Shown piece by piece: positions 1 through 7,998 of a DNA stretch of 64,000 nt; the first letter of the stretch is position 1, and every line of letters begins with the position of its first letter. Location of the stretch: positions 62,001 to 126,000 of the forward strand of contig CASDRU010000006.1 in NCBI GenBank assembly GCA_949283305.1, given 5' to 3'. Under the pieces are notes generated by a model. The model was not told where the DNA came from and ran no database searches. It saw nothing but the letters and a program-made list of their open reading frames with translations. The stretch comes from an uncultured Spirochaetales bacterium (GTDB taxonomy: Bacteria > Spirochaetota > Spirochaetia > Sphaerochaetales > Sphaerochaetaceae). A program made the position numbers and the translations under genes.

Positions 1-294
1 TCCCCTGTTTCCACATCCTATTGCGCTGTATTCATTTGGATTATACTGATTTCTGAATGCTGTATTTAGAGATGAGTATTTGGTTGTAGGTGAATCATCA
101 TCTTCTGATATTGCATATAGAAGCATGATTCTTGCTTCTAAGTTTTTAAGAGCCGCTTCATCTGATGAATTTTTATTGATGCTGAAAGAATCATTGCTAA
201 CATTTGAACTTATATTCATGAATGTAGGTATGCCGCATGAAGAGAAAAGAAAAAGGGAAAACAATATAACAAGATGGAATAATACCTTCTTCAT
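1..294 (-). CDS. Lipoprotein, 3' end beyond window
   Basis: An open frame begins with ATG at 294 and runs off the window edge without a stop (98 codons visible). Residues 1-20 are a lipoprotein signal peptide: MKK, a hydrophobic stretch and the lipobox LFSSC, so Cys20 should be lipidated and the protein anchored to a membrane. A Shine-Dalgarno-like AAGGG lies 7-11 bases before the ATG. The visible mature part is rich in Ser, Asn and Asp and I recognise no domain. The N-terminus resembles that of the lipoprotein at 47926-48942 (MKKVLF...SSC), but this may only reflect the shared signal-peptide type. It lies 19 bases after the TPR gene and may be cotranscribed with it. Confidence 0.75.
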   Translation of the reverse strand, partial: MKKVLFHLVILFSLFLFSSCGIPTFMNISSNVSNDSFSINKNSSDEAALKNLEARIMLLYAISEDDDSPTTKYSSLNTAFRNQYNPNEYSAIGCGNRG

Positions 295-313
295 ATGTTT
301 TCCCTTAAATTAA

Positions 314-1006
314 TCAGTTGGCAGAGAGTACAAGAAGTTTGCTTTCTGCAAGTGCTGAATAATATGATGACTGATACTGGTCAATCAGCTGATTATAAAT
401 TGTTGTTGCAAGATCAAGATTACCCTGGCTCTCCTCTATCCTTGCCTGATTGAAGAGTGCTTTAGGAGCCATAGGAGCATTGATTCCGTATGTGTCGAAT
501 ACAAGATTGTAAAGTCTGAGAGCCTCAGCTGTATCTCCTGCATTCTCAACAGCTGCAGCAGCATTCATATAATTGAGCTGACCAAGGTAGTTGTCCTCGT
601 TTGCCTCTGCAACAGCAAGATAGATTGCATATGCTTCTTCCCAGTTCTCTTCCAAAAAGAGCATGTCTGCAAGAATCATGTTTGCCTTTGCACCTTCATA
701 GCTTGTGATCTTGTTGTCAGAAATGAAAGAATCAAGGCTGCTTTTAAGAGATGAAACATCACTGCTGTATTCATCAGATGTCTCATCAATCAAAAGCAGA
801 GAGTTGTATTCTGACTCAAGAGTATAAAGAGTCTCATATCGCTCTTCTGTGCTGCTTGATGATGCAAAATAGATGATTCCGATTGCAACTACTGCAACAA
901 TAACAACTGCAGCAATAATTGCAAACAGGCGGCTGTGAGTCCTTAAAAATCCCTCTGTATGTCCTGCAAGTATTTCAGTTTTTGATACTTTGTCTTTTTT
1001 GCTCAT
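314..1006 (-). CDS. TPR protein with N-terminal membrane anchor
   Basis: A 230-residue protein with a short basic cytoplasmic start, one transmembrane helix (about residues 27-48, rich in Ala/Val/Ile) and a C-terminal part with tetratricopeptide-like helix pairs (for example around ADMLFLEENWEEAYAIYLAV and AEALRLYNLV). The layout is that of YfgM-like, single-pass TPR proteins that help at the translocon, but spirochaetal members are not characterised and the role is inferred. I start it at ATG 1006, which has GAAGGTGA just upstream; a TTG at 1018 in the same frame would lie inside that ribosome binding site. It follows rpsA, with a terminator-like hairpin between. Confidence 0.75.
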   Translation of the reverse strand: MSKKDKVSKTEILAGHTEGFLRTHSRLFAIIAAVVIVAVVAIGIIYFASSSSTEERYETLYTLESEYNSLLLIDETSDEYSSDVSSLKSSLDSFISDNKITSYEGAKANMILADMLFLEENWEEAYAIYLAVAEANEDNYLGQLNYMNAAAAVENAGDTAEALRLYNLVFDTYGINAPMAPKALFNQARIEESQGNLDLATTIYNQLIDQYQSSYYSALAESKLLVLSAN

Positions 1007-1016
1007 TTTCACCTTC

Positions 1017-1047
1017 AAAAAGCAGGGAAAGATAAAATCCTTCCCTG
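1017..1047 (-). terminator. Terminator-like hairpin between rpsA and TPR gene
   Basis: On the minus strand CAGGGAA and TTCCCTG form a 7-bp stem around an 11-base loop, followed by CTTTTTG. It lies 22 bases after the rpsA stop. The T run is followed directly by the ribosome binding site GAAGGTGA of the TPR gene, so it may be a leaky terminator that lowers expression of the downstream gene. Confidence 0.6.
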
Positions 1048-1069
1048 TCTTTTATATTCCATTAGATTT

Positions 1070-2740
1070 TCAGTCTTTCTTGAGCATATCAGCAAACGGA
1101 TTGTATGTGTCTTCCTCGACCTTCTCGTCTGCCATATACTTTGCCATCTCTGATTCCTGGTTCTTTTTGATAAGCTCCTTGACAGAGAGGTTGAGTTTCT
1201 GAGTCTGAGGATTGATGTCAACCACAACTGCACTGATTGGCTGTCCGACTTTCTCCTTGTATGACTCAAGAACATCATCTGTGTACTCTTCATCCGGACC
1301 TACAAGATTGTACTTGCTGATTAGTCCTTCAATGTCACCGATGACCTTTACGAACACTCCGAAGTCAGATACATCAGAAATCTCTCCTGTGATGGTGCTT
1401 CCCTTAGGATAGTCCTTTTTAAGTGTCTGCCATGGATTTCCATTGAGAGCCTTCACTGAAAGCCTGATTCTTCTGTTCTCTGGCTCAACACGTGAGACAA
1501 CGACTTCAATCACATCATCAACTTTACAGAACTGATCCATGTTCTTGATCTTCTTTGTCCAGGAAACATCGTCAATGTGGAGGAATCCGTCAATTCCATC
1601 CTCAAGTTCAAGGAATGCTCCAGAATTTGTAATCTTGACAACCTTTGCCTTCAAGACCTTTCCCTCTGGATAGCGCTCATTGATTGTATCCCATGGATTG
1701 TCCATAAGCTGCTTGAGTCCAAGAGAAACTCTCTTCTTATCGAGATCATAGCCGAGAATCTTTGCATTGACTACATCTCCGATGTTGAGAATGTCTTTCG
1801 GGTTTGTTATCTTCTTTGTCCAGGAAAGCTCTGAAACATGAGCAAGACCTTCAATTCCAGGTTCGATTTCAATGAATACACCGAATGTTGTGATTTTTGT
1901 AACAGGACGTGTAATCACATCACCTACCTGGTAGCGCTGCTCGAATGTTGTCCATGGATCTGCTTCCATGTGCTTGAGTGAGAGATTAATCTTCTGAGTC
2001 TCAGGATCAATGTTGATAAGGCGAAGCTGTACAACCTGGCCCTTCTTGACAAAATCTTTTGGTCTTGTGACATGACCCCAACTCATATCGTTGATATGAA
2101 GAAGTCCATCAAATCCGCCAAGATCGATGAATGCACCGAAACTTGTGAAGCTCTTTACCTCTCCCTCTACTACATCCCCGATCTGGACTGTGTCGAAGAA
2201 CTTCTTCTTGTTCTCCTGAATCTTTCTCTCAAGATACTCTCTTCTTGATACAACACTCTTTGGCTTGCTGCCTGTGTGGAACTTGTCGATGATGAAATAA
2301 TCTGTCTTTCCGACAAGTGATTCAGGCTCTGTAACTCTGTTCACATCTGCCTTGCTGAGCGGGCAGAAACCTTTATAATCTGCACCAAGGTCAACCTCAT
2401 AGCCTCCCTTGATAACCTTACTGAATTTACCTAAGACAGGAGTCTTTTCCTCTGCAGCCTTTTTAAGCTGTTCTGTCTTTTCCTTTGCTTCTGCCTTCTT
2501 CTTTGAAACGATTACCTGTCCGCCGCTTCCTTCCTTCTTGATAATTGTGACATTGACCTTGTCACCAAGCTGAGGAAGCTCAATGAATTCGCTTACAGGA
2601 ATTCTTCCTTCGCTCTTATAGCCGACATCAACAAGAACATAGTCGTTATTTAACTGTACAACAGTTCCGGTTACGATCTGACCGTCTTCAATTCCAGCAA
2701 ATGACTTGAGATACTGTGTCATCTGAGTTTCATTTTCCAT
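1070..2740 (-). CDS. rpsA: 30S ribosomal protein S1
   Basis: Ribosomal protein S1 binds mRNA on the 30S subunit and helps initiation, especially on structured or weak-SD leaders. The 556 residues contain six S1 (OB-fold) repeats, starting near residues 20, 105, 190, 275, 360 and 447. The repeats carry the usual pattern of G-x-V-x-G, FGAFIDL or FGVFIEI, GLLH or GLAH, and a final INLSLK/VSLGLK strand. Length and repeat number match classical S1. Start ATG 2740 has AGGAG 7 bases upstream. It lies 35 bases after cmk; in Treponema pallidum I recall the two being one fused gene, but here they are separate, each with its own stop and start. Confidence 0.96.
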   Translation of the reverse strand: MENETQMTQYLKSFAGIEDGQIVTGTVVQLNNDYVLVDVGYKSEGRIPVSEFIELPQLGDKVNVTIIKKEGSGGQVIVSKKKAEAKEKTEQLKKAAEEKTPVLGKFSKVIKGGYEVDLGADYKGFCPLSKADVNRVTEPESLVGKTDYFIIDKFHTGSKPKSVVSRREYLERKIQENKKKFFDTVQIGDVVEGEVKSFTSFGAFIDLGGFDGLLHINDMSWGHVTRPKDFVKKGQVVQLRLINIDPETQKINLSLKHMEADPWTTFEQRYQVGDVITRPVTKITTFGVFIEIEPGIEGLAHVSELSWTKKITNPKDILNIGDVVNAKILGYDLDKKRVSLGLKQLMDNPWDTINERYPEGKVLKAKVVKITNSGAFLELEDGIDGFLHIDDVSWTKKIKNMDQFCKVDDVIEVVVSRVEPENRRIRLSVKALNGNPWQTLKKDYPKGSTITGEISDVSDFGVFVKVIGDIEGLISKYNLVGPDEEYTDDVLESYKEKVGQPISAVVVDINPQTQKLNLSVKELIKKNQESEMAKYMADEKVEEDTYNPFADMLKKD

Positions 2741-2775
2741 TACTTGCTCCTAGTACTAGTTTTAAGGTTTATTTA

Positions 2776-3408
2776 TTACCTTCCAATAACTTTTTTTACT
2801 TTGTCACAAACTTGTTTTATGGTCAAGTCAGTTGTATCTATATATATGGCATTATCGGCTATTTTAAGTGCTCCGACAGCCTTATTCCTATCATTTTCAT
2901 CCCTTTGGATGATACTTTTCAAAATCTCTTCATAACTTGGACCATCAGGCTGCTGTTCCTTTCTCCTTCTTGCCCTTATTTCAGCAGAAGCATCAAAGTA
3001 GAATTTATATTCGGCATCGGGGAAAATCACAGTAGTGGTATCCCTTCCTTCTGTGACAATATTCATGCCTTTTGCAATCTCTCTGACCTGTTCATTAACA
3101 TGCTCTCTGAGCCTTGGATCTGCAGAGACTGGAGAACAGTACTTGTCAACAAGAGGAGTATGAAGATGCATCTCAGAATTTACTCCGTCAATTGCGATAT
3201 TTCCGTCAAGAACAGAAAGCTTTGTGTTTTTTGCAGTCTCAAGAACGCTGTCTTTATCAAGGGGATCTTTTCCGCTTTTTATCTGTGCATATGTGTAAGC
3301 TCTGTAAAAAGAGCCTGTGTTTAGGAAATAGAACCCAAGCTCTTTGGCAAGAATTCTTGCGATAGTACTTTTCCCGCTCCCTGCTGGCCCGTCAATTGCG
3401 ATTACCAT
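2776..3408 (-). CDS. cmk: Cytidylate kinase
   Basis: Phosphorylates CMP and dCMP with ATP in pyrimidine salvage and after RNA turnover. The 210 residues start MVIAIDGPAGSGKST, a P-loop in the form typical of Cmk; the middle has GRDTTTVIFPDAEYKFYFDA, the conserved GRD-TVVFPDA-lKfFl-A segment, then RARRR for phosphate contacts. ATG 3408 is chosen because GGAGG lies just upstream and family members begin at this point; the frame stays open upstream but has no similarity there. The start overlaps the end of the pseudouridine synthase by 17 bases, which suggests coupled translation. Confidence 0.95.
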   Translation of the reverse strand: MVIAIDGPAGSGKSTIARILAKELGFYFLNTGSFYRAYTYAQIKSGKDPLDKDSVLETAKNTKLSVLDGNIAIDGVNSEMHLHTPLVDKYCSPVSADPRLREHVNEQVREIAKGMNIVTEGRDTTTVIFPDAEYKFYFDASAEIRARRRKEQQPDGPSYEEILKSIIQRDENDRNKAVGALKIADNAIYIDTTDLTIKQVCDKVKKVIGR

Positions 3409-4189
3409 CTTTAATCCTCCTCTTCTGTGTTCTCTTTCTGTCTGAAAGCGAGTTCTTGCCCTGTAAAAGACCTTCAATCTCGCTCTTCTTCAAATTCCTC
3501 CATTCCCCTGAATCAAGGTTCTTAAGCTCGACACAGCCTATTCTGATTCTCACCAGGCTTTTCACATCATAACCGAGGAAAGCAAAGATCTTCCTTATCT
3601 CACGGTTCTTTCCTTCTGTGAGCGTTATCTTTATGTACTGTTTGGTCCTTGGGATAAAATCATACCGCTTTATTCTGTAAGGCTTGCTCATGTCGATATA
3701 CAGTCCGTCAAGGGCTTTGTTCAGATCCTCAATCTCTACAGGACGGTCAATCTTGACAAGGTATTCTTTTTCAATCTCATATTTAGGATGCATCAGTGCA
3801 TTTGCAAATTTTCCATCATTGGTGAAGAGCAAGAGTCCGCTTGATTCTTTATCAAGTCTGCCGACATTGTAAAGAAGATTGTTGTCCCTTATGGTAATCA
3901 GGCTTTTGGCATACAGTTCCTCATTGGGATCATAGTTTGTGCATACATACCCGCGAGGCTTATTGAGCGCTATATAATACAGCTGCTCTGCAAGCTCCAC
4001 TGTCTCTCCGTCAACCTGAACAATGTCATCCTTTTCCACCTTGACTCCCATTTCAGTCACGGTCCTGTTGTTGACCATCACGCGGCCCTGCTTTATGAGC
4101 TCCTCGCTTGCGCGACGGGAGGCAACTCCGCATTTTGCCAGATATGCCTGCAGTCTGAGCGGATATAAATCATTCGTCTCTTTCATCAT
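3392..4189 (-). CDS. rluB: RsuA/RluB-family pseudouridine synthase
   Basis: Isomerises a uridine in rRNA to pseudouridine. An S4 RNA-binding domain spans about residues 12-62 (LQAYLAKCGVASRRASEELI), followed by the synthase domain with YIALNKPRGYVCT and the catalytic motif NVGRLDKESSGLLL, Asp113 being the nucleophile. LTEGKNREIRKIF near residue 190 is the third family motif. The single-domain-plus-S4 build fits RsuA/RluB/RluE/RluF; scpB-rluB neighbourhood favours RluB (23S rRNA), but the exact target base is inferred. Ends with a short basic tail. Overlaps scpB by 20 bases and cmk by 17. Confidence 0.9.
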   Translation of the reverse strand: MMKETNDLYPLRLQAYLAKCGVASRRASEELIKQGRVMVNNRTVTEMGVKVEKDDIVQVDGETVELAEQLYYIALNKPRGYVCTNYDPNEELYAKSLITIRDNNLLYNVGRLDKESSGLLLFTNDGKFANALMHPKYEIEKEYLVKIDRPVEIEDLNKALDGLYIDMSKPYRIKRYDFIPRTKQYIKITLTEGKNREIRKIFAFLGYDVKSLVRIRIGCVELKNLDSGEWRNLKKSEIEGLLQGKNSLSDRKRTQKRRIKDGNRN

Positions 4190-4748
4190 CTTCTTCCTCT
4201 TCTTCCTTTTTGAATCTGAACTCGTCTATCTGGCTCAGTTTCGGAAGGTCAGCAATGCTCTGCAAATTGAATTCTACAAGGAATTTCCTGCTTGTGCCAT
4301 AAAGGCATGGATGTCCGGGGATATCTGCCCTGCCGACAACTTTGATATATTCTTTTTCCCTTAAGAGCCTTACAATCGAATCACTTGACACTCCCCTGAT
4401 CTTGTCTATCTCCTTCCTTGTTATGGGCTGGGAGTATGCGATTATGGAAAGCGTTTCAAGACTTGCTCTTTTTAGTCTTCTGTCCACCTTCCGTCCATAG
4501 CTTTTCTTCAGCCGTTCATAAAGGTCAGCACTCGGAGCAAGAGAATATGAATCATCCTCGTTTATGAGTGTGAGCCCCCGGTTGAGATCCTTGGACATTT
4601 CATCTATTTCCTTCAGCGCAGCCTTGACTTCAATTGAATTCATCTGAGTAAGCTCTACAAGGCGCTCAACTGTAAGACTTTCGTTTTCGATATACAGCAC
4701 AGCTTCAAGTAGGCGTGCGTTCTCGCTCATTATCCTGCTTTTAGCCAT
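4170..4748 (-). CDS. scpB: Segregation and condensation protein B
   Basis: ScpB forms the SMC-ScpA-ScpB condensin complex that organises and helps segregate the chromosome. The 192 residues form two winged-helix domains: the first begins ARLLEAVLYIENESLTVERL and the second contains LETLSIIAYSQPITRKEIDKIRG, the most conserved stretch of the family, then YGTSRKFLVEF. ATG 4748 overlaps the scpA stop by one base (TGATG) and is preceded by GGAGG. The C-terminus is a run of Glu and Asp. Confidence 0.95.
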   Translation of the reverse strand: MAKSRIMSENARLLEAVLYIENESLTVERLVELTQMNSIEVKAALKEIDEMSKDLNRGLTLINEDDSYSLAPSADLYERLKKSYGRKVDRRLKRASLETLSIIAYSQPITRKEIDKIRGVSSDSIVRLLREKEYIKVVGRADIPGHPCLYGTSRKFLVEFNLQSIADLPKLSQIDEFRFKKEEEEEDDERDE

Positions 4749-5638
4749 CACTCCTCCTCATCATCAAGGATTATCTCCTCCTCATCCCCGATGAACATTT
4801 CTTCATTCTCATCCTCTTCTTCAAGTGTATCATCAACAAAACCAGATGAATCTGGAAGAATTTCTGCTTTGTAGTCTATTTCATCAGCCTCAGAAGCACT
4901 GATTTCAGATCCTTCTCTTTTTGTTATATAGATTTCTCCATAGTTTTCATACTGCCTGATATACGTTGTCTTCCATTTTGTGGTTTCAAGAATTGCCATG
5001 AAAGCACAGATTATATGAAGAGGATTTGAGAAATCAACAATCAGATCTGAAAGAGTTATCATGTCATTCTTTTCAAAAAGCTCAAGCATGAGAGCTTCCT
5101 TCTCGTTTACTGACACCTCTTCATATACATTGAAGATCTTGTCAGGAACAGTACGGGTCTCAAGTATGTTTTTGAATGTTGCAAACAGGTCTAAAAGGCT
5201 CACTCCCTCAATAAGATCCTGATCTTCATAAGGAATCAGGAAGAGGTTTTCACGCCTTGGGATGAAAAATCTTCCGCTTTCGCTGCTACCGGAAAGCAGG
5301 TCAGCATATTTCTTGAATTTCTGATATTCAATCAGGCGCTCAACAAGTTCCTGACGCGGATCCTCATACTCCTCATCAAGAGCAACATCAACAGGAAGAA
5401 GCATCCTGGACTTGATATAAAGCAGGTCTGCCGCTAGCTTATAGAAATCAGCCATTTCCTCAATATCTGCCTTAAAGGATTCAATGTATGAGAGAAACTG
5501 TTCTGTGATTTCTGAAATAGGTATGTCGTAGATATCTACCTTGTTTTCCTGAATAAGAAAAAGAAGAAGGTCCATTGGTCCTGAGAATTTCTCAAGAGAG
5601 AACTGGCACTTCTTCTTTTCTTCCACAACACTCTGCAT
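4748..5638 (-). CDS. scpA: Segregation and condensation protein A
   Basis: The kleisin subunit of bacterial condensin: the N-terminal part binds the SMC neck, the C-terminal winged helix closes the ring, and the centre binds ScpB. Visible motifs are FSGPMDLLLFLIQENKVDIYDIPI near residue 18 (diagnostic for ScpA) and YKLAADLLYIKSRMLLP near 66. At 296 residues it is slightly longer than usual because of a very acidic C-terminal tail after about residue 235. The ATG at 5638 has no clear Shine-Dalgarno sequence (CTCCCCC precedes it), so translation may depend on coupling to recA, whose stop is 13 bases upstream. Confidence 0.93.
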   Translation of the reverse strand: MQSVVEEKKKCQFSLEKFSGPMDLLLFLIQENKVDIYDIPISEITEQFLSYIESFKADIEEMADFYKLAADLLYIKSRMLLPVDVALDEEYEDPRQELVERLIEYQKFKKYADLLSGSSESGRFFIPRRENLFLIPYEDQDLIEGVSLLDLFATFKNILETRTVPDKIFNVYEEVSVNEKEALMLELFEKNDMITLSDLIVDFSNPLHIICAFMAILETTKWKTTYIRQYENYGEIYITKREGSEISASEADEIDYKAEILPDSSGFVDDTLEEEDENEEMFIGDEEEIILDDEEE

Positions 5639-5651
5639 GGGGGAGATTATA

Positions 5652-6677
5652 TCACTTATCTTCCTTTTTGAACATCAAGGAGCGAAGCTCTTTTTCAACT
5701 TCATCACGCATGAGAGGATTCTGGTCAAGATACTCTACAGTCTTGTCCCTTCCCTGGCCTATCTTCTCGCCCTTGTAGCTGTACCATGCTCCTGCTTTCT
5801 CAATAAGGTCATATTTGAGAGCTCCGTCAAGAATGCTTCCTGAATAGCTGATTCCAGAGCCGAACATAAGATCAAGCTCACACTTTCTGAATGGAGGTGC
5901 GACCTTGTTCTTGACTATCTTTATCTTCACGCGGTTTCCGTAAATATCATCCTGGCTCTTTCCAAGGGATTCACTCTTTCTTATTTCAATTCTCACAGAG
6001 GAATAGAACTTGAGAGCATTTCCTCCAGTTGTAGTCTCAGGATTGCCGAAAAGAACACCGATTTTCATTCTTATCTGGTTCAAGAAGATTATGGTCGTGT
6101 TGCTCTTTGCAAGAATACCTGTAAGCTTTCTCAGTGCCTGGCTCATAAGACGCGCCTGCAGACCGACATGGCTGTCTCCCATGTCCCCTTCAATTTCAGC
6201 CTGAGGAGTAAGGGCGGCAACAGAGTCCACGACGATTATGTCAACAGCACCGCTTCTGACAAGGCTTTCAGTGATCTCAAGCGCCTGCTCTCCGTTATCT
6301 GGCTGGCTTATCCAAAGATCGTCTATGTTTACTCCAAGGTTTTTTGCATACTGCGGATCGAGTGCATGCTCTGCATCGATGAATGCAGCAATGCCGCCTT
6401 TCTTCTGTGCCTCAGCAATTGCATGAAGGGCAAGAGTTGTCTTTCCTGAAGATTCAGGACCGTAGATTTCAATGATCCTTCCTTTAGGATAGCCTCCGAC
6501 TCCAAGGGCCTCATCAAGAAGTATGCTTCCAGAGGGAATCACATCAATGTCGAGCACTTCCCTGTTGTCCCCGAGCTTCATAAGAGATCCCTTTCCAAAC
6601 TGCTTATCTATCTGGAGTCTTGCGGCTTCCAGTGCTTCAATCTTGTTCTTGTTTTCAATTTTTTCTTCTTTTGCCAT
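5652..6677 (-). CDS. recA: RecA recombinase
   Basis: Forms ATP-dependent filaments on single-stranded DNA for homologous recombination and activates LexA-type self-cleavage where present. The 341 residues carry Walker [10 protein letters not shown] (73-81), Walker B region [16 protein letters not shown], the L1/L2 DNA-binding loops ([18 protein letters not shown] and [16 protein letters not shown]) and the glycine-rich C-terminal [17 protein letters not shown]. Length is typical. ATG 6677 follows AAAGGAC. No SOS-type operator is obvious upstream; the gene sits inside a transcription unit starting at rpe. Confidence 0.98.
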   Translation of the reverse strand: MAKEEKIENKNKIEALEAARLQIDKQFGKGSLMKLGDNREVLDIDVIPSGSILLDEALGVGGYPKGRIIEIYGPESSGKTTLALHAIAEAQKKGGIAAFIDAEHALDPQYAKNLGVNIDDLWISQPDNGEQALEITESLVRSGAVDIIVVDSVAALTPQAEIEGDMGDSHVGLQARLMSQALRKLTGILAKSNTTIIFLNQIRMKIGVLFGNPETTTGGNALKFYSSVRIEIRKSESLGKSQDDIYGNRVKIKIVKNKVAPPFRKCELDLMFGSGISYSGSILDGALKYDLIEKAGAWYSYKGEKIGQGRDKTVEYLDQNPLMRDEVEKELRSLMFKKEDK

Positions 6678-6703
6678 ATATCGTCCTTTATGTATTTAGA
6701 AAC

Positions 6704-7183
6704 TCAGTTCTCGGTTAATGACAGCTTTTTTATTGAACTTATATCAGAGCTGTCGAGAATCAGTGTCACAGGCCCGTCGTTTTCATAGTTTATATGCATG
6801 TGCGCACCGAATATTCCTGATGAGACATTATATCCGAGTTGCCTCAGTATCTCAATTGCTGACAAATAGAATTTCTCAGCTTCAATTGCATTCATAGCTT
6901 TGGCAAAATCCGGCCTGTTTCCTCGTGAAAGATCTGCATAAAGAGTGAACTGGCTGATGAAAAGAATGCTGCCATCTATATCTTTCAGGCTTCTGTTCAT
7001 CTTTCCCTCATCATCTTCGAAAAAGCGGAGTCGTACCATCTTTTCAAGAAAAGGATGAAGCATGCTCATTTTATCTTCTTTTGAAACAGAAAAATAGACA
7101 AGCATTCCCTTATCAATTTTTCCTGTGACTTTACCATCCACAGTGCAATTTGCATTTCTGACTCTCTGTATGACAGCTTTCAT
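6704..7183 (-). CDS. dtd: D-aminoacyl-tRNA deacylase
   Basis: Removes D-amino acids (and glycine from tRNA-Ala) wrongly attached to tRNA, recycling the tRNA. The 159 residues begin MKAVIQRVRNANCTVDGKV, contain the active-site motif SQFTLYAD and, in the C-terminal part, NDGPVTL, the Gly-cis-Pro motif that reads chirality across the dimer. Length and both motifs match bacterial DTD. Its start overlaps the rpe stop (TGATG), so the two are probably translationally coupled; recA follows after 26 bases. Confidence 0.95.
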   Translation of the reverse strand: MKAVIQRVRNANCTVDGKVTGKIDKGMLVYFSVSKEDKMSMLHPFLEKMVRLRFFEDDEGKMNRSLKDIDGSILFISQFTLYADLSRGNRPDFAKAMNAIEAEKFYLSAIEILRQLGYNVSSGIFGAHMHINYENDGPVTLILDSSDISSIKKLSLTEN

Positions 7184-7848
7184 CAGTTGAAAAACTTCTC
7201 CATGAGTGTATGAACAAATATTTCCTTGTCAGGAGCATTGAAGAATGCAGATCCCGTGACAACCATGTCCAGGCCTGTTCCTTTTAAAAGCTCGATTGTC
7301 GAAAGATTCACTCCACCATCAACATTGATTAAGAAGGAATATCCGCTGTCAGCTCTCATTTCTGAAAGCCTTCTTATCTTATCAGGAATATATGAAATGA
7401 ATCTCTGACCTCCAAATCCTGGATTGACACTCATTATAAGGACATAGTCTACAGAGGGAAGAATCTCTTCAATCTCTGAAAGGCTTGTTGCGGGATTGAT
7501 CGATACACCAGCACTCTTTCCCTCTTCCCTGATCATGTTTACAGCCCTGTCAAGGTGCCTGGTAGCCTCAGCATGCACTGTTATGATATCGCATCCTGCA
7601 GAGGCAAAATCATGAATGTATCGTTCAGGAGACTCAATCATCAGATGAGCATCAAAGACAAGGTCTGTCTTACTTCTCAAATCACTTATGAATTTAGGAC
7701 CGAATGTGATGTTCGGTACAAACATTCCATCCATGACATCAAGATGCACATAATCAAGTCCTGCCGAAGAAATCTCTTCTATTTCATTTTTTATATCCGA
7801 GAAATCTGCAGACAGAATGCTCGGGCTTATGATCAGACTTTCTTTCAT
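7183..7848 (-). CDS. rpe: Ribulose-phosphate 3-epimerase
   Basis: Interconverts ribulose 5-phosphate and xylulose 5-phosphate in the pentose phosphate pathway. A TIM barrel is shown by IISPSILSADF at the first strand, YVHLDVMDGMFVPNITFGP (metal ligands His and Asp), FDAHLMIESP, MSVNPGFGGQRF and the phosphate-binding INVDGGVN. I start at ATG 7848 because the protein then begins MKESLIISPSILSADF, exactly as the family does. An upstream ATG at 7884 would add 12 residues with no family counterpart. There is no Shine-Dalgarno sequence before 7848, and a promoter -10 element lies only 7 bases upstream (see findings). Confidence 0.93.
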   Translation of the reverse strand: MKESLIISPSILSADFSDIKNEIEEISSAGLDYVHLDVMDGMFVPNITFGPKFISDLRSKTDLVFDAHLMIESPERYIHDFASAGCDIITVHAEATRHLDRAVNMIREEGKSAGVSINPATSLSEIEEILPSVDYVLIMSVNPGFGGQRFISYIPDKIRRLSEMRADSGYSFLINVDGGVNLSTIELLKGTGLDMVVTGSAFFNAPDKEIFVHTLMEKFFN

Positions 7849-7855
7849 GAGTAAG

Positions 7856-7864
7856 AGTATAGCA
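7856..7864 (-). promoter_or_regulatory. Extended -10 promoter for rpe operon
   Basis: The minus strand reads TGCTATACT, an extended -10 element (TGn + TATACT, one mismatch to TATAAT). No good -35 is found 17 bases upstream. Transcription would start at about 7849, one base before the chosen rpe ATG. Confidence 0.4.
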
Positions 7865-7878
7865 GAAATATTTTCGAT

Positions 7879-7907
7879 TTGCATTCAATTAATTCTTGTG
7901 TTATATT
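7879..7907 (+). promoter_or_regulatory. Promoter upstream of greA
   Basis: TTGCAT (7879-7884) and TATATT (7902-7907) are separated by 17 bases, a fair sigma-70-type match. The predicted start near 7914 gives a leader of about 85 bases that contains the hairpin at 7931-7968. Confidence 0.5.
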
Positions 7908-7930
7908 TGTTTTTAGAAATAAAGAAATTT

Positions 7931-7968
7931 GCCCGAGCAGTTTGAGCCTGTTCGGCATTATTTTTTTA
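7931..7968 (+). terminator. Leader terminator (attenuator) of greA
   Basis: GCC-C-GAGCAG (7931-7940) pairs with CTGTTCGGC (7948-7956): nine pairs with one bulged C and one G-T pair, around a 7-base loop. It is followed by ATTATTTTTTT. This is a standard intrinsic terminator located between the predicted greA promoter and the greA start at 7999, so it should end a fraction of transcripts as an RNA of about 50 bases. Confidence 0.6.
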
Positions 7969-7998
7969 CTTCACGATAATGAAAATCCGGAGAGAACT

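Noticed and set aside
80..313. Open frame on the plus strand at the left edge
   Set aside because: It is antisense to the lipoprotein with a good signal peptide and ribosome binding site on the minus strand, and its translation has no plausible domain or start site.
2716..3324. 202-codon plus-strand frame over cmk
   Set aside because: Fully antisense to the well conserved cytidylate kinase; Cys/Phe/Ser-rich translation without motif, as expected for a shadow frame.
7849..7884. ATG 7884 as the rpe start
   Set aside because: The added 12 residues have no counterpart in the family and there is no ribosome binding site. It stays possible if the promoter lies further upstream.
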